Below, piece after piece: positions 20,695 to 32,077 of a stretch of DNA of 64,000 bases; position 1 is the first letter of the stretch; each line of letters opens with the position of its first letter. The stretch is from assembly GCA_902596745.1 (NCBI GenBank), contig CACJUZ010000001.1, positions 1-64,000 on the forward strand, given 5' to 3'. Made by a program: the position numbers and the translations under genes. This stretch comes from an uncultured Pelagibacteraceae bacterium (GTDB lineage Bacteria; Pseudomonadota; Alphaproteobacteria; Pelagibacterales; Pelagibacteraceae). The notes beneath the pieces are model-generated. The model saw only the letters and a list, made by a program, of their open reading frames with translations, ran no database searches and was not told where the DNA came from.

Positions 20695-23047
20695 ATGTTT
20701 AAACTTATTAATTTTTCAGTAAAAATACTTATTATAATACTCATTTCTTCAATATTATTAATTTTTTCAGCTTTTTTTTATTTTTCTTCAGGATTGCCTG
20801 ATTACAAAAAACTATCAAATTATCAACCTCCAATATCAAGCAGAGTTTATTCAAAAGAGGGTAAGCTCATTGCGGAGTATGCTTTAGAAAAAAGGCTATT
20901 CGTACCTTATGACACAATTCCTAATAAGGTAATTAACTCCTTTTTTGTCTGCTGAAGATAAAAATTTTTTTAATCATCCTGGTGTGGATGCAAAAGGAAT
21001 TTTAAGAGCAACCATAAACAACATAAAAAATATTTTAGGGGATAAAAGATTAGAAGGAGCATCAACTATTACCCAGCAAGTTGCTAAAAACTTCCTATTA
21101 ACTAATGAAGTCTCTTTAAAAAGAAAAATCAAAGAAGCAATTTTAGCTTTCAGGATAGAAAAGGCCTATTCAAAAAAGAGGATATTAGAGCTTTATTTAA
21201 ACCAAATATACCTTGGGCAAGGTACTTATGGTGTTGCGGCAGCTAGTTTAGAATATTTTGACAAATCAATTAAAGACTTGGAATACGAAGAAGCGGCTTT
21301 ACTTGCTGCTTTACCAAAAGCTCCAAGCAGGTATAATCCAATTAAAGACGCGAAAGAAGCTAAATTTAGGAGAGATTTAGTTTTAAAAAATTTGAATCAG
21401 AATGGATTTATAGATGATAATCAATACTTATTATTAAAGAAAAAAGAAATTAAAATTAAGAGAAGAAAAATTGAGATAGTAAATGAAGCAAATTCATATA
21501 CTGAAGAAGTAAGAAGAATTATAAAAGATAAATATGGATTTGAGAAATTATATACACAAGGCCTCAGTATAAAGTCACCCTTAGATATAAAGTTTCAAAT
21601 CGAAGCTGTTAAGGCGTTGAGAAATGGTATCGAGGCCTATGATAGAAGACATGGCTGGAGAGGGCCAATTACAAATAAATACCAAGATTCTAACTGGAAA
21701 AAAAAATTAACTGATTTTGAAATTGATAAAACGTTAAACTGGGAGAAAGCAGAAATAAAAAATATCAACGAAAATTATTTAATTTTAAGTACAGAAAAAA
21801 ATAAGAATATCGAAATTAAAAAGTCTAATATTGGATGGATATTAAAAAATAAAAGTATATTTGATGTATTTGATAATGGCGATTTTGTATTTATTAAAAA
21901 AAATAAAAGTAGATGGGATATAAAACAATATCCAAAAGTAAATGGAGGCATCGTTGCTTTAGATCCTTTTACAGGTGAAGTAAAAGCTTTAGTAGGTGGT
22001 TTTAGTTATTTATCAAGTGAGTTTAACAGAGTAACTCAAGCTAAAAGACAACCTGGTTCCGCATTTAAGCCATTTGTTTATGCAGCAGCCATTGAAAATG
22101 GTTTATCACCAAATTCAATTATTTTAGACGCTCCTTTTATTGCGCAACAAGGCATTGGTTTGAAAGACTGGAAACCTGAAAATTATGGAAAAAAATTTTA
22201 TGGGCCATCAACATTAAGAAAAGGAATAGAGTATTCAAGAAACTTAATGACAGTCAGAATTGCTAAAAATCTCGGGGTAGATAAAATTTTAAATCTTTCA
22301 AGAGAATTAGAAATTTACGATGAAATACCTGAACTATTGTCAGTCTCTCTCGGTTCAGTAGAGACATCTTTAATTAATTTAACCTCTGGATACGCAACTT
22401 TTGTAAATGGAGGAAAAAAGATCAAACCTATTCTCATTAATAGAATTCAGGATCGTAGAGGAAAAACAATATTCACGCCAAAAGTAGTCGAGTGTAAAGG
22501 CTGTGATAGATATACTGAAAATAAAGGGGAGGAAGGATTTCCTCAAATTAAATTAAATAGCGAACAAGTAATAAGTGAGCAGACAGCTTACCAAATTACT
22601 TCAATTCTAAAAGGAGTTATTACAAGAGGGACCGGAAAAAAACTTAGAGATCTTAATGTACCCATAGCTGGAAAAACTGGAACTACAAATGACAATTTTG
22701 ACGCTTGGTTTATCGGGTATAATTCAAATTTAGTAGTTGGTGTTTATATTGGATTTGATAATCCTAAAACTTTAGGAAAATACGAAACAGGATCAAAAGC
22801 TGCGCTTCCAATATTTAAAAACTTTATAAAAGGAGTTTTATACTTAGATGAGTTTGAGGAATTTGATGTCCCTAACGGAATTTTCTTTGCACCAATAAAT
22901 TACAACACGGGAAAACAAACCGATTTTGATGATAAAAATTTTATCCTTGAAGCATTTAAACAAAAAGATATTAACAGTCTTGATAATAAGCAATTAATTT
23001 CAAACTATAATTATGATAAATTAATTAAATTTAGACAATTTTACTAA
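20695..23047 (+). CDS. mrcA: Penicillin-binding protein 1A (transglycosylase/transpeptidase), interrupted by a +1 frame change at about 20941-20947
   Basis: ORF 20695..20955 (TM + RVYSKEGKLIAEYALEKRLFVPYDTIPNKVINSF) continues in another frame 20945..23047 (LSAEDKNFFNHPGVDAKGILRA..., EGASTITQQVAKNF, RQPGSAFKPFVYAAAIENG, GKTGTTND). Confidence 0.9.
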
Positions 23048-24136
23048 TGCAATCTTTTGAAACAACTTTAGATCTGGCAAACAAGATACTTGAAAATATC
23101 AGGGGGTATCTTTGAAAAAAATAACGTTATTAAAAAATTAGAAATAATTTTAAAAAAAACTTCAAAAGAAAATTTTTGGAAAGATCAAAAAAACGTAAAA
23201 AATATTCTTAAAGAGAAAAATTTTTATGAAGAACTAATTTCATCCTACAAGAATTTCAATAACGATATTAAAAATTTAAAAGATTTAAATGCATTAGGAA
23301 ATGAAGAAAAAAATGAGGAAATAATAAAAGATTGTGAAACAAAATTAGGCGAACTTTTAAAAGACTTAAAAAAATTAGAAGTCACTTGCTTTTTGTCAGG
23401 TGAAAACGATGCTTTAGACATTTATCTTGAAATACATGCAGGCGCAGGCGGGACTGAAAGTCAAGATTGGGCAGAAATGTTAAGAAGGATGTATTTAAAA
23501 TGGTTCGATAAAAAAAAATATTCTTATGAAATTATAAGTGAACACAAAGGAGAAGAGGCTGGTATAAAATCATCTACTCTTAAAGTTTCTGGATTAAATT
23601 TGTACGGTTTAATGAAAAATGAGTCTGGAGTTCACAGATTAGTAAGAATCTCTCCTTTTGATAGTGGAGCTAGACGACATACCAGTTTCGCAAGCGTATG
23701 GGTTTATCCTGTAGTCGATGATAATTTAAATATTGATATAAATGAAAAAGATTTACGAATAGACACTTACAGATCTAGCGGAGCTGGAGGACAACATGTA
23801 AATACTACAGATAGTGCAGTGAGAATTACTCACCTACCAACGAAAATAGTCGTTCAATGTCAAAATGAGAGGTCTCAACATAAAAACAAGGACACTTGTT
23901 ATAAAATGTTAAAAGCAAGACTTTATGAATATCAAATACAAAAAAGAGAGAAAGAAAATTTGAAAGAAACAAATCTTAAAACAGATATTGGCTGGGGTCA
24001 TCAAATAAGATCTTATATTTTACAGCCATACCAACTTGTCAAAGATTTAAGGAATAAAACAGAAAGCACTAATCCCGACGCGGTATTAAATGGTGATATT
24101 GATAGCTTTATTGAAGCAGGAGTTTTACATAAATAA
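23047..24136 (+). CDS. prfB: Peptide chain release factor 2, programmed +1 frameshift
   Basis: Frame 0 start at ATG 23047: MQSFETTLDLANKILENIRGYL-TGA(23113-23115), then +1 frame GIFEKNNV...; GGQHVNTTDSAVRITHLPT motif. Confidence 0.95.
23101..23115 (+). promoter_or_regulatory. prfB autoregulatory recoding site (internal SD-like AGGGGG, TAT spacer, CTT TGA)
   Basis: AGGGGGTATCTTTGA, the classical RF2 +1 frameshift signal. Confidence 0.95.
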
Positions 24137-26308
24137 ATGAAAAAAATAATTTTATGGATTTCAATATTTTTATTTTTATTAATTTTTTTTATATTAGGAT
24201 ATTTATCTTTAATTGGTTATGAAACAGACAAATTTAACTCTTTTCTTGAAAAAAAAGTTGATCTTAGTATTCCAAACGCGAAAGTAAATCTTAATAAGAT
24301 AAAAATTAAAATCGATATTAAGAATTTAAGTTTTTTTCTTACAACCCAAAAACCATTAATAAATTATCAAAAAAGTCAAATTAACGTAAAAAAAATAGAT
24401 GCATATATAAATCTCAAATCTCTTTTACTTGGCGCGCCTAAAATTGATAAAATTAATATTACATCTGATGAAATTGGAGTTAATCAAATTAAAAAAATAA
24501 TAAAGTACCAAAAACCTTCCAATTTAAGAAAATTTTTTTTAAATGAAGTTAATTCAGGAAATCTAAATTTTAAATTAGATTTAGAATTGATTGAAAATAA
24601 AATTCAAAATTATGAAATAAATGGAATAGTTAAAAACTTTTTTTCTTCTTCTAAAAATCTAAATTTTGAAAAAACTAGTTTTACTTATTCATTCAAAAAA
24701 GACAGTGGGGAAATAGACAATATAAGAGGATTAATAAATGGTTTTCAAATAAACTCTGGAAACATTGAATTCAACAATTCAGAGTCATTAAATTTAAAAG
24801 GAAATTTAAAGTCGGATTTAAAATTAGGCAAAAGTGATTTTAAAAAATTTTTCAAAAAGGAAACTTTGTTCAATTTTAAAGAAATTAAGGTAAGCGGTAA
24901 ATTACAAAGTTCATTTAAAATTAATTTTGACAAGACATTGAAAGTAATTGATTATGAAATTAAGTCATCAGGAGATATACAAAATTCAGAAATAAAGTTA
25001 AAAGAAAAAGAGTATGTATTTTTAAAAGATAAAATTAACAAAGTTGTTTTAGAAAAAATAATTTTTAAAATAAATTATGATAAGGGAAAAAAGAAATTAA
25101 TTAGTTTATCAGGAAAATATAAGTTAAATAATAATTTATTTCAAAGATTTGATTTAAAAAATATATTCGACTCTAACAATCTCCAGCTTATATTTAATGG
25201 AGATTTCGATAATGAAATAGATATACCTCTAATAAATTTTAATTCCAAAAATAAAGTTTCTAAAATTAGCACTGTTATTAATCTTAATAAAGATCGAATT
25301 AACGTGAAAAAATTTCTTTTTAAAGAGGATAAAAATGAAATTAATATAAATAATTTAATTATCAATAATAAAAGATTAATTAAATTCGATAACATACAAG
25401 TAAAAACTTTGATAAATGGCCAATATAACAATGATTTTAAAATTAAATTTGGTAAAGAAATTAAAATTGAAGGGTCTAAATATGATGCAAGCAATTTAAC
25501 AAAAATAATAGATCAAAATGATGGCTCAAACTTTTTTAAAAAATTAAGCAAAGAAATAACTCTCAATATTAAAGAAATATCAACAAATGATTCTGATTTA
25601 ATTTCAAATTTTAATTTAATTGGAAATATTGATAAAGGTAAGTTTAGCAAGATTGTTTCTAAAGGTGAATTTAAAGACGGAAAGTATTTAGATATATCAG
25701 TGAGAGTTGATAAAAGTAATAAAAAAAAAATACTTGAGATTTACTCAGACTTACCGAAACCACTTTTGAGTAATTACAAATTTTTTAATGGTTTATCTGG
25801 CGGGCAATTATTAATATTTTCTACATATGACTCAAAAACAAGTGATACAAATCTTATTGTTGAAAATTTCAAAGTTAAAGATGCGCCTGGTTTGGTAAAA
25901 TTATTATCACTAGCAGACTTTGGGGGTATGGTTGATGCAGTATCTGGTGACGGCTTGTCATTTGAAAAATTAGAAATGTCTATTAACAAAAATAATAATG
26001 TTTTAAGTCTTACAGAGCTTTACGCAATTGGTCCAAGTATTTCAATTTTAATGGATGGATATGTAGAATCTGAAACTGGACTAGTTAGTTTGAGAGGCAC
26101 AATGGTCCCAGCAAAAACTCTTAATAAGTTTTTGGCTAAATTACCAATAGTTGGAGATATATTAATTCCAAAGGAAATAGGCGAAGGTTTGTTTGGTATT
26201 AGTTTTAAAATGAAAGGTTATCCTGGAAGAATTAAAACTACCGTTAATCCAATAAAAACACTTACCCCAAGATTTATACAAAAGGCAATTAATAAGAAGC
26301 CTAAGTAA
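24137..26308 (+). CDS. AsmA-like/YhdP-like inner-membrane anchored protein
   Basis: N-terminal TM, long beta-rich body, C-terminal SLADFGGMVDAVSGDGLSFEKLEMSI...MVPAKTLNKFLAKLPIVGDIL...GISFKMKGYPG. Confidence 0.8.
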   Translation: MKKIILWISIFLFLLIFFILGYLSLIGYETDKFNSFLEKKVDLSIPNAKVNLNKIKIKIDIKNLSFFLTTQKPLINYQKSQINVKKIDAYINLKSLLLGAPKIDKINITSDEIGVNQIKKIIKYQKPSNLRKFFLNEVNSGNLNFKLDLELIENKIQNYEINGIVKNFFSSSKNLNFEKTSFTYSFKKDSGEIDNIRGLINGFQINSGNIEFNNSESLNLKGNLKSDLKLGKSDFKKFFKKETLFNFKEIKVSGKLQSSFKINFDKTLKVIDYEIKSSGDIQNSEIKLKEKEYVFLKDKINKVVLEKIIFKINYDKGKKKLISLSGKYKLNNNLFQRFDLKNIFDSNNLQLIFNGDFDNEIDIPLINFNSKNKVSKISTVINLNKDRINVKKFLFKEDKNEININNLIINNKRLIKFDNIQVKTLINGQYNNDFKIKFGKEIKIEGSKYDASNLTKIIDQNDGSNFFKKLSKEITLNIKEISTNDSDLISNFNLIGNIDKGKFSKIVSKGEFKDGKYLDISVRVDKSNKKKILEIYSDLPKPLLSNYKFFNGLSGGQLLIFSTYDSKTSDTNLIVENFKVKDAPGLVKLLSLADFGGMVDAVSGDGLSFEKLEMSINKNNNVLSLTELYAIGPSISILMDGYVESETGLVSLRGTMVPAKTLNKFLAKLPIVGDILIPKEIGEGLFGISFKMKGYPGRIKTTVNPIKTLTPRFIQKAINKKPK

Positions 26309-27536
26309 TTTTAAAAATAAAATGCTTTTTTTTACCAAACGAAATTTTCATGTTTTCTTTACTAAAATCTGACAAGTCTAATATTTTATTTTCATCATCA
26401 CATAATAAATCATTTATTTTAATACCATTATTATTAATTGCTCGTCTAGCTTCGCCTTTAGAATTCATAATGTTTGCGCTTACTAGTAATTCTAATAATT
26501 TAATACCAGCCTCAACATCTTTTTTAAATATTTTCTTTGTTGGTAAATTTTCATTAATTTTACCCAATCCAAATACATCAGCCGCTGTCTTTTCTGCTTT
26601 CGAGGATTTATTTTTACCATGAAGTATTGCAGTAGCTTCATTTGCAAGCGTAACTTTCAATTCGTTTATTTGTTTTTCTTTGTTAAGTTTATCGATTTCA
26701 TTTATTTCTAAATCTGTAAAAAATTTTAAAAATTTAATAACATCTCTGTCATCAGAATTTCTCCAAAATTGCCAATAATCATAAGAGGAAAATAATTTTT
26801 CATCTAGCCAAACTGCACCTTTTTCAGTTTTACCCATTTTTACCCCTGAAGCCAAAGTAATTAATGGACTAGTTAATCCAAAAGCATCTTTTTTAAGGAT
26901 ACGTCTTATTAATTCTACACCATTTACAATATTTCCCCATTGATCTGAACCACCAAGTTGTAACAAACATTTTTCTTTTTCATAGAGTTTATAAAAGTCA
27001 TATGCTTGAAGTATCATATAATTAAATTCCATGTAACTTAAAGATTGTTCACGTTCTAATCTTGATTTTACACTATCAAAGGTAAGCATTTTATTTAAAG
27101 TAAATTGTGATCCTATGTTTCTTAAGAACTCAATATAATTTAGTTTCCCGAGCCAAGAATAATTATCAACAAAAATTGGTTTAGTTTTTTTATTTTTAAA
27201 TACTAACAATTTTTCAAATATTTTTTTTATACCTGATATATTTTTTTTTATGTCTTTATGTTTTAAAATTTTTCTAGTAGCGTCTTTTCCTGAAGGATCT
27301 CCAATTAAAGTTGTCCCTCCACCTAAAAGAACTATGGGTTTGTGCCCATGTTTTTGAAGCAACCTTAAAATCATTATCTGTAATAGACTACCAACATGTA
27401 GACAATTAGCAGTACAATCAAAACCAATGTAGGCAGAAATAGATTTTTTTGAAATTATTTCATCCAATTTTTCCAAATCAGTGCACTGATTTAGAAAACC
27501 CCTTTCTTGCATTTCTCTCAAAAAAGTGCTTTTCAT
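26301..27536 (-). CDS. tyrS: Tyrosyl-tRNA synthetase
   Basis: AYIGFDCTANCLHVGSLLQIMILR, GGGTTLIGDPSGK, QLGGSDQWGNIVNG, KMGKTEKG; likely start MKSTFLREMQ (track to 27569). Confidence 0.96.
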   Translation of the reverse strand: MKSTFLREMQERGFLNQCTDLEKLDEIISKKSISAYIGFDCTANCLHVGSLLQIMILRLLQKHGHKPIVLLGGGTTLIGDPSGKDATRKILKHKDIKKNISGIKKIFEKLLVFKNKKTKPIFVDNYSWLGKLNYIEFLRNIGSQFTLNKMLTFDSVKSRLEREQSLSYMEFNYMILQAYDFYKLYEKEKCLLQLGGSDQWGNIVNGVELIRRILKKDAFGLTSPLITLASGVKMGKTEKGAVWLDEKLFSSYDYWQFWRNSDDRDVIKFLKFFTDLEINEIDKLNKEKQINELKVTLANEATAILHGKNKSSKAEKTAADVFGLGKINENLPTKKIFKKDVEAGIKLLELLVSANIMNSKGEARRAINNNGIKINDLLCDDENKILDLSDFSKENMKISFGKKKHFIFKIT

Positions 27537-27593
27537 ATTTATATTAGTTATTGAAATACTATTATACAATATTTGGTATAAATAAATACAAAT

Positions 27594-28709
27594 ATGAGCA
27601 AAGAATACACATGCTTAGGAATGATGAGCGGAACTTCTGGGGACGGAGTAGATGCATCAGTAATACGTTCAAACGGTATAAATGAATTTCTCGTATTAAG
27701 AGACAAATATTATGAGTATGATGATGATCTATTTCATTCATTTCACAGTTTGAAAAAAAAGATAAATTCATTAAAAGATTTAAAAATATTTTCAGAGTCT
27801 ATTAAAGAATTAGAAAAAAATATTACAATTTTTCACGCCAAAGTCGCAAGAGATATAAGCGATGGCTTTAAATTAGATCTAATCGGTTTTCATGGTCAAA
27901 CAATATATCACAGTCCACAAGAAAAAATTTCTTTACAGTTAGGCAATGGAAATTTGTTATCTCAATTGTTAAAAAAAAAAATAGTTTTTAATTTTAGAAA
28001 AAACGATATATTAAATGGTGGGGAAGGTGCGCCTTTAACTCCTATTTTTCATAAATACCTCATCAAGTCAAAAAGAATAAAATTACCAGCTTGTATATTA
28101 AATATTGGAGGTATTTCAAATCTGACATTGATAGAAAGTTTGGACGACTATAAAATTTCTAGTCAAGATGTTGGACCAGGGAATTGTTTAATAAATAGTT
28201 GGATTCAAAGTCATACAAACGAAAAATTTGATAATGAAGGAAAAATTTCGAATAGAGGAAAAGTTAACGAGGTAATTTTAGAACAAGCTTTAGAAACTCA
28301 CGAAAATAATTTTCAAAAAAAAAATAATACCTCTCTCGATACTAATGATTTTGATATTTCATTTGCCAGAGGCCTCAATTTAGAGGATGGGGCAGCTACA
28401 TTAACATCTTTTTCTGCCAAAATTATATCTTCAAAAATTAATTCTATTTTAAAGGATTACAATAAAAAAAATATCAAAATAATACTGAGTGGAGGTGGTA
28501 GAAAAAATATTAGTTTAGTTAAACAAATAAAACTAAATTCAAATAAAAATTTTTCTTTTCATAACTCTGATGATTTTCAAATCGATGGAGATTTTATGGA
28601 GTCACAAGCGTTTGGATATATAGCTATAAGATCAGTCTTATCCTTACCTATATCTTTTCCATCTACAACTGGATGTTCCGCTCCTTGTAGTGGAGGAGAA
28701 ATAATTTAG
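27594..28709 (+). CDS. anmK: Anhydro-N-acetylmuramic acid kinase
   Basis: LGMMSGTSGDGVDAS, IGFHGQTIYHSP, DVGPGNCLIN, ILSGGGRKN. Confidence 0.94.
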   Translation: MSKEYTCLGMMSGTSGDGVDASVIRSNGINEFLVLRDKYYEYDDDLFHSFHSLKKKINSLKDLKIFSESIKELEKNITIFHAKVARDISDGFKLDLIGFHGQTIYHSPQEKISLQLGNGNLLSQLLKKKIVFNFRKNDILNGGEGAPLTPIFHKYLIKSKRIKLPACILNIGGISNLTLIESLDDYKISSQDVGPGNCLINSWIQSHTNEKFDNEGKISNRGKVNEVILEQALETHENNFQKKNNTSLDTNDFDISFARGLNLEDGAATLTSFSAKIISSKINSILKDYNKKNIKIILSGGGRKNISLVKQIKLNSNKNFSFHNSDDFQIDGDFMESQAFGYIAIRSVLSLPISFPSTTGCSAPCSGGEII

Positions 28710-28711
28710 TT

Positions 28712-29368
28712 TCAAATAAGTGCTGTTTTTTCTTTTAAATATTTTTCAATTTCTAACTTAAGATCTTTTTCCTTATCTTTAAAAAAGTGATTTGCGCCTT
28801 TGATTTTTGAAAAAATTACCTCAACACCTTTTTGACTTTTTATTCTATTATCTAACTCATTAATACTTTCTTTAGTTACTAACTCATCATTATCACTATA
28901 AACTACTTGCCCAGAGGTTGGACAAGGAGCTAAAAAAGAAAAATCATAAACATTTGGTTGTGGAGATACTGCTATAAAATTGTTTACTTCAGGACGCCTC
29001 ATAATTAGTTGCATGCAAATTAAAGCACCGAAAGAAAAACCGGATACCCAACACTGACTGTAATCCATATTTTCTCTTTCAATCCAGTCAAGAGCTGCAG
29101 CTGCATCAGAAAGTTCACCTTGACCATTGTCAAATACACCATCACTTTTTCCGACTCCTCTAAAATTAATTTTGATTACAGAGAATCCATTTTCTAAGAA
29201 AATATTATACATTAATTGAACTATCCTATTATTCATTGTTCCACCATACTGTGGATGAGGTTGAAGTACTATTGCCACTGGTGAACCAAATTTAGGATTT
29301 TTATAATATTTACCTTCCAATCTTCCCGCTGGACCAGGTATAAAAATTTCTAAACTTTTTTGTTTCAT
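28712..29368 (-). CDS. Alpha/beta hydrolase
   Basis: LQPHPQYGGTMNNRIVQ, NFRGVGKSDG, nucleophile elbow GFSFGA, GANHFFKDKE. Confidence 0.88.
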   Translation of the reverse strand: MKQKSLEIFIPGPAGRLEGKYYKNPKFGSPVAIVLQPHPQYGGTMNNRIVQLMYNIFLENGFSVIKINFRGVGKSDGVFDNGQGELSDAAAALDWIERENMDYSQCWVSGFSFGALICMQLIMRRPEVNNFIAVSPQPNVYDFSFLAPCPTSGQVVYSDNDELVTKESINELDNRIKSQKGVEVIFSKIKGANHFFKDKEKDLKLEIEKYLKEKTALI

Positions 29369-29497
29369 ATAGTAATGATAATTAGTTTCAATAAAAGATT
29401 AGACTTATAGCATGTTTTTATGCGTCAAATATCTTTTTTTAAATCATAGTAAAATAGTAGGAATTAACACAAAACTGTTGTAAAACAAGCCGAATTT

Positions 29498-29905
29498 ATG
29501 AGATTAACAACTAAAGGCAGATATGCAGTGATGGCAATGGCTGATCTTGCATCTTATTCAAAGAATAAACCAGTAAGTTTGTCTGAAATTTCAAAAAGAC
29601 AAAACATTTCTTTAGCATATTTAGAGCAACTATTTATTCATTTAAAAGAGGACAAACTAGTAAAAAGTGTACGAGGTGTCAAAGGCGGATATGCTTTAGA
29701 AAAGCCTGCAGCCGAAATTAAACTTTCAAATATTTTTCATGCAGTAAATGAAGAAGTTAAAACTCTTAATTGTAAGAAAGATTCTAAGAGAGGATGTAAT
29801 AATAAATCTATCAAATGCATAACACATAACCTTTGGGATAAATTAGACAATCATATTAATGGATTTTTTGAAAATATAAAATTGGAGGAGTTGATCAAAA
29901 GATAA
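29498..29905 (+). CDS. iscR: Rrf2-family transcriptional regulator, IscR-like
   Basis: [18 protein letters not shown]...[14 protein letters not shown]; Cys-x7-Cys-x6-Cys-x2-His ([23 protein letters not shown]) as Fe-S ligand set; heads suf operon. Confidence 0.85.
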   Translation: MRLTTKGRYAVMAMADLASYSKNKPVSLSEISKRQNISLAYLEQLFIHLKEDKLVKSVRGVKGGYALEKPAAEIKLSNIFHAVNEEVKTLNCKKDSKRGCNNKSIKCITHNLWDKLDNHINGFFENIKLEELIKR

Positions 29906-31341
29906 TGAGCGATAAAATTATAGATACTAATAAAGAGTATAAATACGGATTTACAACTGATATTGAGAGCTTTAAAGCTCCCAAAGGTTTAAGTGAAGAA
30001 ACAATTAAATTTATTTCAAAAGAAAAAAAGGAACCTAAATGGTTATTAGATTGGAGACTGAAAGCTTATAAAAGATTAAAGTCGTTAAAGGAACCTAATT
30101 GGCAAAAACCAAAATATCCTAAAATAGATTATCAGGATCTTTATTACTATTCAGCTCCTAAAAGTACAAAAGACAAGCCAAAAAGTTTAGCAGAAGTTGA
30201 TCCAAAACTTATTGAAACTTACAAAAAACTTGGTATTCCTTTAGATGAACAAAAAAGACTAAGTGGAGTAGCAGTTGATGCTGTTTTTGATTCAGTATCT
30301 GTAGCAACTACTTTTAAAGGCGAGCTTACAAAAAAAGGTATTATTTTTTGTTCTATTTCTGAAGCTATACAAAAACATCCTGATCTAGTGAAGAAATATT
30401 TGGGATCAGTTATTCCTTTAACAGATCATTATTTTGCAACATTAAACTCCGCAGTATTTACTGATGGTTCATTTGTATACATACCACCAAACGTAAGATG
30501 TCCAATGGAGCTATCTACTTACTTTAGAATTAATGCTTCACAAACTGGACAATTTGAAAGAACATTAATTATTGCGGACAAAGGCAGTTATGTGAGTTAT
30601 TTAGAAGGCTGCACCGCACCTATGAGAGATGAAAATCAATTACATGCTGCTAATGTAGAACTTGTAGCCCTAGATGATGCTGAAATTAAATACTCAACAG
30701 TGCAAAATTGGTACCCAGGAGATGAGCAAGGCAAAGGAGGAATTTATAATTTTGTAACAAAAAGAGGAGCTTGTCGAGGAAAGAATTCAAAAATTTCGTG
30801 GACTCAGGTTGAAACAGGTTCAGCTATAACATGGAAATATCCCAGCTGTATTTTGCAAGGAGATAATTCTGTTGGAGAATTTTATTCAATAGCGATTACC
30901 AACAATTACCAAAAAGCAGATACTGGCACAAAAATGGTCCATTTAGGAAAAAATACAAAAAGTAAAATTATTTCTAAAGGAATTTCAGCTGGTAAAGCAG
31001 ACAACACTTATAGAGGACTAGTTGATATTAATAAAAAAGCAATAAATTCGAGAAATTATACTCAGTGTGACTCTCTTTTAATGGGAAACAAATGTGGAGC
31101 TCACACGGTTCCATACATTAAAAATAAAAATTCATCTTCAACGATTGAGCATGAAGCTACAACTTCAAAAATAAACGAGGAACAGCTTTTTTATTGTAAT
31201 CAAAGAGGTTTAAACCAAGAAGAGGCAGTAAGTTTAATCGTTAATGGTTTTTGTAAAGAGGTTTTACAACAGTTGCCTATGGAATTCGCGGTAGAAGCTC
31301 AAAAGTTAGTCTCAATAAGTTTAGAGGGAAGCGTTGGATAA
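29905..31341 (+). CDS. sufB: Fe-S cluster assembly protein SufB
   Basis: [56 protein letters not shown]. Confidence 0.97.
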   Translation: MSDKIIDTNKEYKYGFTTDIESFKAPKGLSEETIKFISKEKKEPKWLLDWRLKAYKRLKSLKEPNWQKPKYPKIDYQDLYYYSAPKSTKDKPKSLAEVDPKLIETYKKLGIPLDEQKRLSGVAVDAVFDSVSVATTFKGELTKKGIIFCSISEAIQKHPDLVKKYLGSVIPLTDHYFATLNSAVFTDGSFVYIPPNVRCPMELSTYFRINASQTGQFERTLIIADKGSYVSYLEGCTAPMRDENQLHAANVELVALDDAEIKYSTVQNWYPGDEQGKGGIYNFVTKRGACRGKNSKISWTQVETGSAITWKYPSCILQGDNSVGEFYSIAITNNYQKADTGTKMVHLGKNTKSKIISKGISAGKADNTYRGLVDINKKAINSRNYTQCDSLLMGNKCGAHTVPYIKNKNSSSTIEHEATTSKINEEQLFYCNQRGLNQEEAVSLIVNGFCKEVLQQLPMEFAVEAQKLVSISLEGSVG

Positions 31342-32075
31342 TGTTAGAAATTAAAAATTTAAAAGCAGAAATTAACAACAAAAAAATTATCAAAGGTCTC
31401 AACCTTAAAATAAGTCAAGGTGAAGTTCATGCTATTATGGGCCCAAATGGATCGGGCAAAAGTACGTTAGCCAATATTTTATCTGGTAAACCTGGATATG
31501 ATATTTCGGGGGATATAAAATATGAAGGGGAAGATTTAACTCAAATTTCAATAGAAGAGCGGGCTCAAAAAGGCATGTTCTTAGCTTTTCAATATCCTAC
31601 AGAAATACCAGGTGTTAATACTAATAACTTTTTAAGAACATCGCTAAATTCAATTAGAAAAGCGAAAGGTCATAAAGATATAGATGCCATAAGTTTTTTA
31701 AAAATCGTAAAAGAAAAAGCCAAAGAACTAAGTATTGACGAAAAATTTTTATCAAGACATTTAAATGTTGGATTTTCAGGTGGAGAAAAGAAGAAGAACG
31801 AAATCCTTCAATTAAAAATATTAGAACCAAAACTTGCAATTTTAGACGAAACTGACTCGGGTCTAGATATTGATGCATTGAAAATTGTTGCAGATGGTGT
31901 CAATTCCTACAAAAATAAAAATAATTCTTTTTTAATTATTACTCACTATCAAAGACTTTTGAATTTTATTAAACCTGATTTTATACATGTATTGTCAGCA
32001 GGAAAAATTATAAAAACTGGTTCTAAAGAACTTGGTGAAGAACTGGAAAAAACTGGGTACACAAATCTAATTTAA
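31341..32075 (+). CDS. sufC: Fe-S cluster assembly ATPase SufC
   Basis: Walker A GPNGSGKST, FSGGEKKKNEILQL, LDETDSGLDIDAL. Confidence 0.97.
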   Translation: MLEIKNLKAEINNKKIIKGLNLKISQGEVHAIMGPNGSGKSTLANILSGKPGYDISGDIKYEGEDLTQISIEERAQKGMFLAFQYPTEIPGVNTNNFLRTSLNSIRKAKGHKDIDAISFLKIVKEKAKELSIDEKFLSRHLNVGFSGGEKKKNEILQLKILEPKLAILDETDSGLDIDALKIVADGVNSYKNKNNSFLIITHYQRLLNFIKPDFIHVLSAGKIIKTGSKELGEELEKTGYTNLI

Positions 32076-32077
32076 TT

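Noticed and set aside
25141-25494. 117-aa minus-strand ORF within the AsmA-like gene
   Set aside because: Leu/Ile-rich shadow ORF typical of AT-rich sequence antisense to Asn/Lys/Asp codons.
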